Source: Candidatus Aenigmatarchaeota archaeon
GTDB lineage: Archaea; Aenigmatarchaeota; Aenigmatarchaeia; QMZP01
Length of the DNA stretch: 56,797 nucleotides
Assembly (NCBI GenBank): GCA_016185435.1
Contig: JACPNN010000004.1
Coordinates: 1 to 56,797 of the forward strand
Reading direction: 5' to 3'
Positions 8,059 through 18,885 of the stretch are shown here, piece after piece. Under the pieces are notes generated by a model. That model was not told the origin of the DNA and ran no database searches. It saw only the letters and a program-made list of their open reading frames with translations. Both the position numbers and the translations under genes were made by a program. Numbering within the stretch: the first letter of the stretch is position 1; every line of letters begins with the position of its first letter.

Positions 8059-11000
8059 ATGCGGCCTCCCAGATTGCTGGTCATTGCTGCCTTTACCATG
8101 CTTATTCTTGCCAATGCAGCGCTTTCTGACTCCCCCAAACAGTCCATACTGCTTGTGGAGGACGCGCATTTCTATCCGGGCGGAAATGTTGAATACAAAA
8201 ATTCCGAGCTGGAAAAGTATTATGCATGGGCCATACAGGGGAATGGCTATTCCTTTGACAAATGCGTTGTCTCAGCAAATGACGGTGATGGCCCCGGATA
8301 CAGCACACAGACAAGCAGCTGCACCAAACTCATGAAGGATTATGACATAGTCATCTGGTTCACGGCATTCGATCCGGGCATCGGATACAGCTATCCGACC
8401 CTCACTGACACCGACATAAGCAACCTGCAGGCATATCTGAACAGCGGAGGGAAGCTCTTCCTGACAGGGCAGGACATAGGCTTTGACATAGGCAACAGCA
8501 AGCCAGATTTCTACCATGACTATCTCCATGCGACATATAAGACAGACGATTCCAACTCTTACTATGTCAAAGACGCTTCATCAGGACTAGACCCCATAGG
8601 CGATGGATTCACCATCGGAATCTATGATGACTATGGCATAGATTATCCAGATGTGATAGACAAAAAGGATTCATTCAGCTTTCGCGTATTCAAGTATTGC
8701 ACATCTATATGCTCCTCTAAATTTGCCGGCGTGAGAGCCAAAACAGCCACGCACAAGAATGTCTACTTCGGCTTCAACTTCGAGAGGATAACGGGAAGCC
8801 AGGACAACCAGACAAGAACCAGCCTGATGAGGCAGATACTTGGATATCTGGCCTCTCCGGATGCGAAAGGCGCCATGCTCTATCCCAATGTGACAAACAG
8901 CACCGCTGTGCTCAATGTCACATGCAACGATACACAAAGGTATTCTTATGTTACTGCGGCAGAGTATTTTGTTGATGCCATCGGCTCCTCCGGCTCCGGA
9001 AACAGCCTGGGCGCCAAGGACGGAACCTTCGACACTGCCACAGAGGTCGCGAATGCAACAATAAACACCTCCAGCATCTCTGAAGGCAGCCACACCATTG
9101 CAGTCCACTGCAAGGATGCTGACGGCTTCTGGGGGAAATTCGACAATGTGACGCTGACTGTAGACAGGACGGCTCCGGCTGCGCCTTTCATAACGATTGA
9201 GAATGATGGCCCGTACACGACAAAGGAGAAGCCCCTGCTCAACATAATCGACGCGAGCGGGGGGAGCAACACGCCCAACTACATGCGCTTCTCATGCGAC
9301 AATGCAAGCTGGACTCCATGGGTTTCATGGAACACGAGCCACACAGATTTCAATTTCACGTCAGCAGACTATGGATGCCAGAATGCTGACGGGACAAAGA
9401 CAGTCTTTGTGCAGGCGAGGGATACTGCAGGCAACCTGCAGGGGTTGACAAGGAAGGATGACACCAACATAACCCTTGACAGGCAGCCGCCGTACATCGC
9501 GTCCATATCGAAGGCTAACAATTCCTTCATCGCATCATCAACAAACCTTACCATTGTCCTGAACGACAGCCTTTCAGGGATTCCTGGCTCAGGCCACACA
9601 TTCGACAACGGCAACGGGACAAGGGCAAGTTTTTTAAGCGGCGCGGCCTTTTCTCCGGGATATGCGGGCGAAGGCAATCGCACCCTTAATTTGACCATCA
9701 TGGACAATGCAGGCAACCAGAATTCCACTGTCTATTTTTTCGCTGTCGACAATACAGCGCCTCAGATAGCCCTTACGGCCCCGGCAAACGGCTCATACAT
9801 AAATTTCTCAGGAAAGATAGTCATAGACATAACAGAGGGCTTTTCAGGCATTGCAGCCAGCTGGTTTGACAACGGCAACGGGACAAACACAAGCTTTAGC
9901 GATAATGTTTCATTCAATCCCGGATACAGCACTGAGGGCAGCAGAATCTTGAGGGTCTATGCGAATGACAGCGCAGGAAACCTCAATTCGACCGTTCTTG
10001 CATTCACGGCCGACAATTCATCGCCAGTTTTCAATTCAGTCTCGCCCGCAAATGCATCGAATATAACAGGCAGCACACCCATAACAGTCTTCTTTGCAGA
10101 CAGCATTTCTGCCGCAAGCGCTGTAGCCGACAACGGCAACGGGACAAATGTCAGCATCACGAGCAATGTTTCCTTTATCCCGGGCTTTACCGGGGAGGGG
10201 CTGAAAAACCTTACTGCATATCTGAATGACTCTGTGGGCAACACCAACTACACCAGGCTCTTCTATACTGCCGACTTGACGCCGCCGAACACCACAGACA
10301 ATTATTCCTCCAGCCAGTGGGCAACTGCCAATCAGCCTGTAGGGCTCACATGCACAGACAATGTTACGGCATGCAGCACTACGCTCTACTGCACCCACAG
10401 GAGCACTGAGCCGGAATGCACGCCTTCAGCTATAGGAGCAGTGGCAGCAGCAATCTGCAGCCAGAACGATGAATGCCAGATATATGTCAGGTACAGGAGC
10501 AATGACACGGTGGGCAATGCGGAGGCCACAAAGAACACCAGCCTGATCATGATAGACAGGAAAGGCCCTTCAATAGTTTTCATCACCCCTCTTGACGGAA
10601 GCAACAGATCAGGCGCAATAGACATAAGGGCCAACATAACCGACGGCGGGGCAGGCGTCATCAATGCCACTTACAGCATCCTCAATGCCAGCAATACGAG
10701 CCAGACAATCGCAAGCGGCAATTTGACATATCCCGCCTGGAACTCGACATTCAACAGCAACCAGTACAATACGGAAACGTTTATTCTCATGATAAACTCA
10801 ACGGACAATGTCAGCAATACCGCAAACAGGAACATAACCTTCATAGTCGATAACCAGAGGCCTTCTGCCATCATCCTGTTCCCGAGGGACAAAATAGTCA
10901 GAAGCAATTTCAGCCTGGACATGAGGGGCTCAGCTATATCCGGCAGGATACTGACTGAATGCAGCTACTACATATACAACTCCACTTCAACTGTCAATTA

Positions 11001-14000
11001 TACGGTAACGGGTGCCAGCTCTTCCGCATGCAGCTATACGAACACGATTGATATCCAGACACTTGCGGACGGCAATTACTCGCTCAACTTCACCGCCATA
11101 GACAACATCTCTCTGTCGTCAACAGACAGGGGATGGGTCTACATAGACAGGCAGAATCCGTCTGTTTCCATAACCAGCCCCGGCAATGCAAGCACGCAGA
11201 CGGGCACTATCAATGTTAGCTTTTCGGCTTCTGATTCTGTCAGGCTAAGCTCCTGCAGCTGGAGCCTCATCCAGTCAGGAACAACAGGCCCCTTCAACAT
11301 CAGCTGCACAGCAAACATAAGCTTCAGCACGCAACTCTGCACAGACACAAATAAATCGAATTGCACCATACAGCTGTCGGCGGCAGATGAAGCGGGCAAC
11401 AGCAATACCAGCAGTATATGGCTCAGCATAGACAACACAAGACCTTCTGTGTCAATCACTTCCCCATCGGCCAATAGCTGGCAGCCACATACATTCAATA
11501 TATCGTTCTCGGCCGTAGACACGAGCGGTTTGCAATGCATGTTCAGGATAGCGGGAAGCTCGGATTCGGGCTGGCTGACAATGCCATGCAGCCAGCCTTT
11601 CATTGCAAACATCTCCTACTGCCAGACAGAGGGGACGGCAAGATGCGGGATAAGCGTGCAGGCAAATGATTCTGTAGGCTTCTCAGGCACAGCAGACAGG
11701 AACTTTTCGATAGACATAACAAAGCCATATCTGACATCACTGAGCCCCGCAAACGGCAGCAGGATAACATCATCAGGCATGATAACGGCAGCATTCTCTG
11801 ACAGCATTTCAGGGCTTGCTGCAGTCCTTTTCGACAACGGCAACGGAACGAACATTAGCTTCTCAAGCGGCGCTGCATTCGGCCCCGGATTTGCAGGCAA
11901 TGGTTTGAGAAACATAACCATGTATGCAACTGATGTGGCAGGCAATACCAATTCAACTTACGCTGCCTATACGCTTGACAATACGCCTCCGTCATTGGGC
12001 AATCTTTCGCTTAATATAACTGATGCAGTTTTCAGCGACTACAGGGTTCACCCGTTCGAAAAAATCAAAATAAGGGCAAACATCTCAGATTCTTCTGGCA
12101 TAAGCTATGCCATAGTCGAGATAAACTATTCGGGCCAGAGGAGGAACTTCAGCATGCTCCAGGATGCTGATGTGGCAGGCAATTTTTCCCTGATCTTCCC
12201 CAATGCGAACAGCACGGGCAGATATGCCATAACAATGCTGTCCGCCAATGACACAGTCGGCAATATAGCGGGCCTTTCCGAACCGCAGATAAACAGGAGC
12301 TTCCTTGTCATCAACACCACGCTGGCGGCGACAATAAACAGCTCCAAGTCCATAGACTCGGCAGGCACAGGTTCTGTTCTGCTTGCCATTGACTTCAACA
12401 GGAGCATGGCCAACAGGAGCTTCTCTGTCTTCCAGCCGGCATCTTTTTCGAACATCAGCCAATACAGCTGCACCTCAGCATGCTCGCTCAGCATGTCGGA
12501 CAGCCAGCTGTCTGCAATCCCCCTGACTGCTGTCTCTGCCATCAACATCAGCTCAACTGTCAATGCTGCGGCACAGCCTCAGGACGCCAACTCAACATGG
12601 ACAGCGAGGGCGGGAGAAACAAATATCTCTGACTACATTGCAATACTGTCCCCCTTGCTCAACATAACCACTGCCTTATGCGACGGTTCCCAGACATGCG
12701 TAATCAACCAGAGCGTCTACTTCAATTTAAGCATAACCGTGAGGAATGAGGCCGGGAATGGCAGGTCAGGAAGAGCTTCGCTTGTCAATGTATCCTTTTC
12801 ATCAGAAGCTGGAGGCAATTACACCGTAATAAACGACATGCCCTCGAACAGCAGCAGAACTGCCTCCTGGAACATATCTGTTGGGAGTGCAGGCACCTAC
12901 AACTTCACTGTCATGGCCAGAGAAGGCTTTTCTGGAATGTCCAATGCCAGCGGGAGCAAAAATGTGACAATAATAGATGCGGAGCAGCCTATGATAACGC
13001 TTGCTGAGATATCGGCGAGCACAATCAACATAAACGAATCGGTGAACATCACGCTTTTCGCAACAGACAATGTCAATGTGACTGCAGCGTGGGTGATGGT
13101 CAATGACAGCTCCAACCTGACCAACATGAGTTTAGCCCTCTATTCGGGCAGCTATTCATCCGGAACATGGCTGCTGCTTTTCAACCAGACGCAGGAGAAA
13201 AGAAACTACACAATACTGGCTGAATATGCGAATGACAGCCGGGGCAACATCGGCTATCTCAACACGACTCTGCAGCTGGAGGTGAGGCAGCTGGATTTCA
13301 ACATATCCCTTTCTGGGCAGGCCACTACAGTAAATACAACGCTCACATTGCAGGCGAATATAACAGGAAATGCCAGCGCAATACAGAGCGTGCAGGCCTT
13401 GATTGCCAAGCCCGGCAATGTGACTGAGACCATAGACCTCCCGCGTGTGGCCGGCAGCAGCCTCCAGTATTACGGCGAATACAGAAACATTTCAAGGTCG
13501 GGCAACTACACTGTTTCTGCCGTCGCCACCATGAGATTCGTTGCAATAAGGAATTCCACTTTTTCTGTCCCCCTCGGCAACATAAGCGTTGAGCTTTCCG
13601 ATGGCAATCAGACACGTGTCGATATACCGGTTGGCCTGGCAGCAAACCTCAGCGTCCTGCTAACGCCCAGCAACGGGGACCTTCTGGGCATCCTGGCATA
13701 TGCCGCAGCTTCGGGGGTAATCAATCTCACAGAAAATCTAAAGGATGCGGGGAATGTGAGCTTCGAAGGCGTGAAACCGAGAAAGATCAGCTTTGCGGTC
13801 AACGGCACGGCCATAGGCCAGGCGTATGTCAATTTCACTGTCAACTCGAGCTATCATCAGGCTGCAAACAGGAGCATTCTCGTCTCTGTAACCTCACCTG
13901 ATATCCAGAAGCCGCAGATAAATTCTGTTTCGGCAGCGTATAGCATCCGGAACCTTTATGAGGCCAATGCCATATCAGTCAACGCCACTGACAATTCAGT

Positions 14001-16266
14001 GATCCAGGCAGTGATAATATCAGTCGCTCATCCCTCAGGAGCCAGGCAGAACTATTCGGCATCGCAGGTTTCCAATGGCCTTTATTCGCTGGATTTCTCA
14101 AATATCAATGAAACGGGGAACTTTTCCTTGAGCGCTTTTGCCGTTGACATATCCGGCAACATAAACTCCTCCTCTGGGCACAGCTTCAATGCTACAGACA
14201 ACTATACAGTCAATGTTACTCTGCCTTACACATCCTACAACAAGGGCGAAAATGTCAGCATAACAGTCGCTGTCAAAAATGCCAATAACGAGAATGTGAC
14301 AGGCTTCAACCTCAGCCTTACGCTGCAGAAATCTTCGGCAAATGTTTCTCTGTCCAACGGCTCTGCGCAAAGCTCTGCATTCTACAGAATTGAATTTTCC
14401 GACATGCCTGACTCGAGCAGCGGCAACAATGCAACTTATACGGCCTATGCGAATGTCAGCAGGAATGGCAATAGAGGCCTGGCGACAGCCGCATTTGAAG
14501 TTTACAAATCTCTTATAGCCCAGATAATCAGCCCTGCTTCAGGCGAGGTTGTCAGCACAAGCCAGCCGATGACTGTCAGGGTGAGGGTGCTGAACATCAG
14601 GCAAGAGCCTTCGACTGACGCATCCGTACTTGCTCAGTGCCAGACAGGAAAATGCAACAACCAGTTTGTCCTGCTCAGCAAAGAAAGTGAGGGAATATAT
14701 TCCAACAACCAGTCCCTCCAGCCGATAGATTTTGTGCAGGCCTTCGCCCTTACCGTCACAGCTAGCGATTCCTTCAGGAACTCTGCATCAGATGTCGTTG
14801 CTCCCTCAACTATGCAATCAAGCTCCTCGTCCGGCTCATCATCGGCGGTAGTAGGCGGGGGAGGTACTGCCGCTGGAGGGGCGGGAGGAAAAAATTTGAG
14901 CAAGGAGGAGGAGCCATGCAAGAGTGACAAAGATTGCGAAGGAGGTTTAGAATGCGATCTCAGCCTGTCTGTTTGCATAAAAATAAAGAAAGGTGAAGAG
15001 AAGATTGCGGGATTTGAGCTGCTGCTTGACCAGAATGTGTTAGAAATTCAGCAGGGGAAGGATGCTGTCATTAGCGGCAAAATAAGAAACACGGAGAACC
15101 AGCAGCTTGACGTGGAAATAGAGGTCAAAAGCGACTGCTGCAACTTCCTGCATGAGAAAGAATTGAAGATTCAGGCGATAAAAGGAACGGAAAAGGCAGT
15201 ACAGATAAATGTCCATGTGCCGCTAACAGATCAGGCAGGCCAGTATGTCGCGCTTCTAGCCGTGAAGAATAAGGGAATTAATGCTGAAAAGACAGGCTCA
15301 GTTTTCATAAGGGTGCTGTCCAACCGCCTTGTTGAGACACTGAGGAACAAATACCCAAAAGCCCTGCGAGAACTAAGAACAACGACTGAAGATCTTGAAA
15401 AAGTTGGCATAGATGTTGAAAACCTGAAAAGGAGAATTGGCAACATAGAGCTGGCCTTGAAAGAGGCAGAGAATGCCATATTCCTTGACGACATTCAGTC
15501 TCTGGAAAGAATATTGGGCGCGGCCGAAGATGAGTTCATCCTTGCCTCGCTGGAGAGCATCGGCTTGAGGTTCCTCAAGTTTGTCTACTCCAACCTGAAC
15601 TTGCTGGTGGCCATCATTGTTATCGTCTCGTTCAGCAGCTACTTTGCAATGACTTTCGCTATCCCTTATATGCGGCTCAGGAAAAATCTGCTTAACCTTA
15701 TGAAGGAAGAAAATGCCATCGTAACTAGCAGGAAAAGCGCAGAAGTGCAGTATTTCAAGAGGAAGATAGACGAGAAGACTTTCAGGGGCATAATGGTGAA
15801 GGAGCAGGACAGACTTCTTACGATAAGGGCCAAGACAGCAGAAGCCAGGCAGGAGATAGACAACCTTCTCGGGACAGCATTCAGCCTGAGGTCTTTGGCT
15901 GGGATGCAAAAACGCGCTGGACCAAAGAAGCAGGCAATGCCTGCCAAGGGCATTCAGACGTCAAAGTTATCAGGTTCCCAAACAAAACAAACCCAAATTC
16001 AGATAGCCCGGCAAAGTCTTTTTGGTTTAGGGAAGCTTTTCGCTTCCAGAGGCGTTTCAAAGGAGATGCCAAAGCAAACTGCGGGCATAAAGGGACGGCT
16101 TGAAGAAGTCGAGAAGGCCATTCATACAACTTATGGCGTCGAAAGGAACGAGCTGGAGCAGCAGTACAGGTTTGCCAAGGAGTTTGCGGGCAAAGGATTA
16201 GGGGTCATGGCTTCATACCACCTGGAGAGATGCGAGGAGATACTGAAGAGGGCAAAAAGGATGTGA
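8059..16266 (+). CDS. Giant membrane-anchored surface protein (2735 aa)
   Basis: A signal peptide (about 1-23) leads into a Rossmann-like domain (25-270, glutamine-amidotransferase-like fold; SILLVEDA, GGKLFLTGQDIG) of the kind found at the front of some surface proteins. Then come some 1900 residues of Ig/cadherin-like beta-sandwich repeats. Four repeats carry DNGNGT with F-x-PG(Y/F) downstream (starts near 516, 604, 691, 1259), and many end in D(N/R)(T/Q)xP. Asn-X-Ser/Thr sequons are extremely dense, suggesting heavy N-glycosylation. A Ser/Gly linker (2253-2279), a Cys cluster (2290-2313), another beta domain and a helical stalk precede a membrane helix (2514-2537). About 200 charged, helical residues then lie inside the cell. 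Its size and layout suit an S-layer-associated or adhesion protein with a cytoplasmic anchor. Binding partner unknown. Confidence 0.85.
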   Translation: MRPPRLLVIAAFTMLILANAALSDSPKQSILLVEDAHFYPGGNVEYKNSELEKYYAWAIQGNGYSFDKCVVSANDGDGPGYSTQTSSCTKLMKDYDIVIWFTAFDPGIGYSYPTLTDTDISNLQAYLNSGGKLFLTGQDIGFDIGNSKPDFYHDYLHATYKTDDSNSYYVKDASSGLDPIGDGFTIGIYDDYGIDYPDVIDKKDSFSFRVFKYCTSICSSKFAGVRAKTATHKNVYFGFNFERITGSQDNQTRTSLMRQILGYLASPDAKGAMLYPNVTNSTAVLNVTCNDTQRYSYVTAAEYFVDAIGSSGSGNSLGAKDGTFDTATEVANATINTSSISEGSHTIAVHCKDADGFWGKFDNVTLTVDRTAPAAPFITIENDGPYTTKEKPLLNIIDASGGSNTPNYMRFSCDNASWTPWVSWNTSHTDFNFTSADYGCQNADGTKTVFVQARDTAGNLQGLTRKDDTNITLDRQPPYIASISKANNSFIASSTNLTIVLNDSLSGIPGSGHTFDNGNGTRASFLSGAAFSPGYAGEGNRTLNLTIMDNAGNQNSTVYFFAVDNTAPQIALTAPANGSYINFSGKIVIDITEGFSGIAASWFDNGNGTNTSFSDNVSFNPGYSTEGSRILRVYANDSAGNLNSTVLAFTADNSSPVFNSVSPANASNITGSTPITVFFADSISAASAVADNGNGTNVSITSNVSFIPGFTGEGLKNLTAYLNDSVGNTNYTRLFYTADLTPPNTTDNYSSSQWATANQPVGLTCTDNVTACSTTLYCTHRSTEPECTPSAIGAVAAAICSQNDECQIYVRYRSNDTVGNAEATKNTSLIMIDRKGPSIVFITPLDGSNRSGAIDIRANITDGGAGVINATYSILNASNTSQTIASGNLTYPAWNSTFNSNQYNTETFILMINSTDNVSNTANRNITFIVDNQRPSAIILFPRDKIVRSNFSLDMRGSAISGRILTECSYYIYNSTSTVNYTVTGASSSACSYTNTIDIQTLADGNYSLNFTAIDNISLSSTDRGWVYIDRQNPSVSITSPGNASTQTGTINVSFSASDSVRLSSCSWSLIQSGTTGPFNISCTANISFSTQLCTDTNKSNCTIQLSAADEAGNSNTSSIWLSIDNTRPSVSITSPSANSWQPHTFNISFSAVDTSGLQCMFRIAGSSDSGWLTMPCSQPFIANISYCQTEGTARCGISVQANDSVGFSGTADRNFSIDITKPYLTSLSPANGSRITSSGMITAAFSDSISGLAAVLFDNGNGTNISFSSGAAFGPGFAGNGLRNITMYATDVAGNTNSTYAAYTLDNTPPSLGNLSLNITDAVFSDYRVHPFEKIKIRANISDSSGISYAIVEINYSGQRRNFSMLQDADVAGNFSLIFPNANSTGRYAITMLSANDTVGNIAGLSEPQINRSFLVINTTLAATINSSKSIDSAGTGSVLLAIDFNRSMANRSFSVFQPASFSNISQYSCTSACSLSMSDSQLSAIPLTAVSAINISSTVNAAAQPQDANSTWTARAGETNISDYIAILSPLLNITTALCDGSQTCVINQSVYFNLSITVRNEAGNGRSGRASLVNVSFSSEAGGNYTVINDMPSNSSRTASWNISVGSAGTYNFTVMAREGFSGMSNASGSKNVTIIDAEQPMITLAEISASTININESVNITLFATDNVNVTAAWVMVNDSSNLTNMSLALYSGSYSSGTWLLLFNQTQEKRNYTILAEYANDSRGNIGYLNTTLQLEVRQLDFNISLSGQATTVNTTLTLQANITGNASAIQSVQALIAKPGNVTETIDLPRVAGSSLQYYGEYRNISRSGNYTVSAVATMRFVAIRNSTFSVPLGNISVELSDGNQTRVDIPVGLAANLSVLLTPSNGDLLGILAYAAASGVINLTENLKDAGNVSFEGVKPRKISFAVNGTAIGQAYVNFTVNSSYHQAANRSILVSVTSPDIQKPQINSVSAAYSIRNLYEANAISVNATDNSVIQAVIISVAHPSGARQNYSASQVSNGLYSLDFSNINETGNFSLSAFAVDISGNINSSSGHSFNATDNYTVNVTLPYTSYNKGENVSITVAVKNANNENVTGFNLSLTLQKSSANVSLSNGSAQSSAFYRIEFSDMPDSSSGNNATYTAYANVSRNGNRGLATAAFEVYKSLIAQIISPASGEVVSTSQPMTVRVRVLNIRQEPSTDASVLAQCQTGKCNNQFVLLSKESEGIYSNNQSLQPIDFVQAFALTVTASDSFRNSASDVVAPSTMQSSSSSGSSSAVVGGGGTAAGGAGGKNLSKEEEPCKSDKDCEGGLECDLSLSVCIKIKKGEEKIAGFELLLDQNVLEIQQGKDAVISGKIRNTENQQLDVEIEVKSDCCNFLHEKELKIQAIKGTEKAVQINVHVPLTDQAGQYVALLAVKNKGINAEKTGSVFIRVLSNRLVETLRNKYPKALRELRTTTEDLEKVGIDVENLKRRIGNIELALKEAENAIFLDDIQSLERILGAAEDEFILASLESIGLRFLKFVYSNLNLLVAIIVIVSFSSYFAMTFAIPYMRLRKNLLNLMKEENAIVTSRKSAEVQYFKRKIDEKTFRGIMVKEQDRLLTIRAKTAEARQEIDNLLGTAFSLRSLAGMQKRAGPKKQAMPAKGIQTSKLSGSQTKQTQIQIARQSLFGLGKLFASRGVSKEMPKQTAGIKGRLEEVEKAIHTTYGVERNELEQQYRFAKEFAGKGLGVMASYHLERCEEILKRAKRM

Positions 16267-16322
16267 TATTGCTTCATATTAGGGAGTGAAGGATATTATT
16301 TCTTTCTGCATATAATTACATA

Positions 16323-17087
16323 ATGGCAGAAGGGGATATCTTTGTTTATGCGATTGTGGGCTTTTTTGCAGGCCTCTATTTCTTCTATAAGGGCTTTGGC
16401 TGGCTCAACAGGAAAAGGCTGATAGAGAATACACCTACTTCAAAGATCAGGTCGATAGCGATGGGCCTTGTTGAGGTATATGGAGAGGCATTGCCGGCTT
16501 TCGGCAAGATCCTGAAGAGCCCACTTTCCGCCAAGGACTGCGTATATTATAAATACAAGATAGAGGAGTATAGGAGAGCAGGGAAGCATAGCACATGGGT
16601 CACCGTCAAAGAAGGGGCAGAAGGCATTCCTTTTTTCCTCAGGGATGAGACAGGAGCGGTTCTTGTGGATCCCAACGGATGCGATGCGGACATCCCTCAG
16701 GATTTCCAGTTCCAGTCAGGCACAAACAAAGACCCTCCTGCCTCGATAAGGCAGTTTCTTGCCAAAAACGATATGAGCTTTGAGGGCTTTCTTGGGATAA
16801 ACAAGACCATGAAATATGCGGAATATTATATTGCGCCGAAGGACAAGCTTTTCATCATGGGGAATGCAGGAGACAACCCGTATGTGGAAGAGGCCACAGG
16901 CACAGAGAATGCGGCTGATATAATGATACAGAAAGGAGACAAAAACAAGTTCTATTACATCTCGGACAGATCCGAAAAGAAGGTGCTGAAGGATCTGGGG
17001 ACGAAAACATTCCTGGGAATTTATGGGGGCGCTGCCCTGACTGTCATTTGTCTGGCTGTGATGCTGGGCTATCTGGGGATGCTGTAA
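16323..17087 (+). CDS. GIDE-domain membrane protein
   Basis: This 254-residue protein has membrane segments at about 8-25 and 232-252. Between them lies a GIDE domain (the region shared with the mitochondrial ligase MULAN but without the RING), seen as RSIAMGLVEVYGEALP, CVYYKYKIEEY and an E-YYI-APKDKLFIMGNAG stretch. In archaea and bacteria GIDE-domain proteins frequently neighbour lemA, as here (88 bp apart). Function is unknown; a membrane-stress or envelope role is inferred from the association. It starts 57 bp after the giant surface protein gene. Confidence 0.85.
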   Translation: MAEGDIFVYAIVGFFAGLYFFYKGFGWLNRKRLIENTPTSKIRSIAMGLVEVYGEALPAFGKILKSPLSAKDCVYYKYKIEEYRRAGKHSTWVTVKEGAEGIPFFLRDETGAVLVDPNGCDADIPQDFQFQSGTNKDPPASIRQFLAKNDMSFEGFLGINKTMKYAEYYIAPKDKLFIMGNAGDNPYVEEATGTENAADIMIQKGDKNKFYYISDRSEKKVLKDLGTKTFLGIYGGAALTVICLAVMLGYLGML

Positions 17088-17174
17088 AGCCCTTATATTT
17101 TATGCGAGTGATTTATTGCTGGAAGTTTCAGGCATATAGAAAGCTTATATATAATATTTCACTAATGTAAAACT

Positions 17175-17747
17175 ATGGCATTTGGACTTGAGCTGATATT
17201 CCTGACCATAATTGTGCTGGCTGTGCTGGGCATTGCAGCGTATATTGTTTCGATTTACAACGGCCTTGTCAGGCTGAAGAACGACATCAAAAAGGCATGG
17301 GCCAATATCGATGTCCTCCTGAAACAGCGGTCTGATGAGCTTCCCAAGCTTATCGAGTCTGTCAAAGGCTACATGAAACATGAGAGGGAGGTTTTGACAT
17401 CCCTGACAAAGGCAAGGACGGAATTTCTAAAGGCCAAATCCATGTCCGAGAAAGCCGCTGCAGACGGCATGATAAGCCAGGCCCTGAAGTCCATATTTGC
17501 GGTTGCTGAAAACTACCCCCAATTGAAGGCCAGCGAAAACTTCATCCAGCTGCAGAACAGGATATCCGGCCTGGAGAACGAGCTTGCGGACAGGAGGGAG
17601 TTCTACAACGATTCGGCCAATGAGTTCAATATAAGAATTGAGTCATTTCCCGACACGATAATAGCGGGCATGATGGGCCTCAGGCAGCCGGCAGAGATGT
17701 TCAAGGTGGCTGAGGAAGAGAAAAAGGATGTGGAAGTGAAGTTCTGA
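17175..17747 (+). CDS. lemA: LemA family protein
   Basis: This 190-residue protein has one N-terminal membrane helix (about 8-27) and a long four-helix LemA domain outside it. Family motifs are YNGLVRLKNDIKKAWANIDV near the membrane, LLKQRSDELPKL, and the closing REFYNDSANEFNIRIESFP followed by F-x-V-AEEEKKDVEVKF. The last stretch is the conserved C-terminus of the family. The molecular role of LemA is not established. A TATA-like AAGCTTATATATAA sits about 25 bp before the ATG, so it can be transcribed separately from the GIDE gene. Confidence 0.93.
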   Translation: MAFGLELIFLTIIVLAVLGIAAYIVSIYNGLVRLKNDIKKAWANIDVLLKQRSDELPKLIESVKGYMKHEREVLTSLTKARTEFLKAKSMSEKAAADGMISQALKSIFAVAENYPQLKASENFIQLQNRISGLENELADRREFYNDSANEFNIRIESFPDTIIAGMMGLRQPAEMFKVAEEEKKDVEVKF

Positions 17748-17794
17748 TTCGACCATTATTTCGGCCGCAACCCGGCCGATCATCCGTCATTGGT

Positions 17795-18883
17795 CTATCT
17801 CGTTATTTCCTGCTGCCTCACAAACTCGTAAAGCTCCCTGGACTTTTTGTTCCTTTCGAAGTGATTTCTTATTGGCTCCACAATTTTATCCAGATAAATG
17901 GCAACAGCATTTTTCAAATCAGCAGGGTGCAGCTCCCCTGTCCTGAAGGCATCTTCCAATTCCTTATAATTTCCAAAGGAGATGTCTCCCCCGAATTTTG
18001 CAGGCCTCTCTATCTTCATTTCCTTGAAGTGCCTGAATATGATGTATTTGCAGTACTCGAGCATAGGGTTATTATCCACATCCTTTGGGGAGCAGTAGGC
18101 CTTTGCGATTTTTGCTTTTATTTCATTGAAACTGTCATGGACGAAGATGGCAGATTCCGGCCTGGATTTTGACATCTTGCTGCTTATTTCAGCATCCATT
18201 TCAGCGTTTGTCTCAAAGCCCTCGGCTTGTTTCTTTCCCTGAAGGCCCATGAGCATGTGGTGGTGGACAGCCACAGGCCTTTTCCATTTCATCCTTTCGG
18301 CCACTTCCCTTGCGAGGATATTGGCCCTCCTCTGATCCAAACCCAGCTGGCAGATGTCGACATCCAATTCAAATATGTCCGCGGCCTGCATCAGGGGGTA
18401 CAAATACTGGGCCACTTCCTGCATCTCGCCTTCCTTCCTTCCCATTATGGTGAGGGCTCTTGTAGCCCTTTTTATTGTGGTATTTTTGCCTATTATTATC
18501 ATTTTTTTCCAGTACTCTCTTTTAGAGCAAATATCACTGGCCCATACCAGTTCTACTTTTGACATATCTATTCCAGCAGCCCTCCACACTTCGACAAAGT
18601 ATTCGCCAACCTTCCTTATCCTTTCCAGATCGCCGCCCATCTTGTTGTTCACCCATGCGTGCCAGTCGGCAAGGAAGAGCTTGAAATGGACGCCTGCCTT
18701 AATCAGGTCTTTCAGGTTTATTGCACGGTATATACCAAAGTGTATCGGGGCCAAACCGGAAGGCTCGAAACCGTCATAGGCCACTGGCTTAGGATTTGTC
18801 TCGAGAAGCTGCCTGAGCTCCTCCAGTGTTATTATCTCCTCGCCCACGTTCCTGATAAGTTCCAGCCTGGTTAGAACATCCAT
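17795..18883 (-). CDS. tyrS: Tyrosyl-tRNA synthetase, archaeal type
   Basis: This 362-residue class I synthetase charges tRNA-Tyr. It has YDGFEPSG in the tyrosine pocket, HFGI (48-51) in place of HIGH, the QAADIFELDVDICQLGLDQR helix and a complete KMSKS (236-240). It lacks the bacterial C-terminal S4 domain, as expected for archaea. Its stop lies head to head with lemA's end. A wHTH/hypothetical pair ends only 2 bp before its ATG, so the three genes are probably one minus-strand transcript. Confidence 0.95.
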   Translation of the reverse strand: MDVLTRLELIRNVGEEIITLEELRQLLETNPKPVAYDGFEPSGLAPIHFGIYRAINLKDLIKAGVHFKLFLADWHAWVNNKMGGDLERIRKVGEYFVEVWRAAGIDMSKVELVWASDICSKREYWKKMIIIGKNTTIKRATRALTIMGRKEGEMQEVAQYLYPLMQAADIFELDVDICQLGLDQRRANILAREVAERMKWKRPVAVHHHMLMGLQGKKQAEGFETNAEMDAEISSKMSKSRPESAIFVHDSFNEIKAKIAKAYCSPKDVDNNPMLEYCKYIIFRHFKEMKIERPAKFGGDISFGNYKELEDAFRTGELHPADLKNAVAIYLDKIVEPIRNHFERNKKSRELYEFVRQQEITR

Positions 18884-18885
18884 AT

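Noticed and set aside
8102-15953. Many long antisense frames inside the giant surface protein gene
   Set aside because: They are shadows produced by its biased codon use (few stops on the complement); none has a promoter or recognisable protein pattern.
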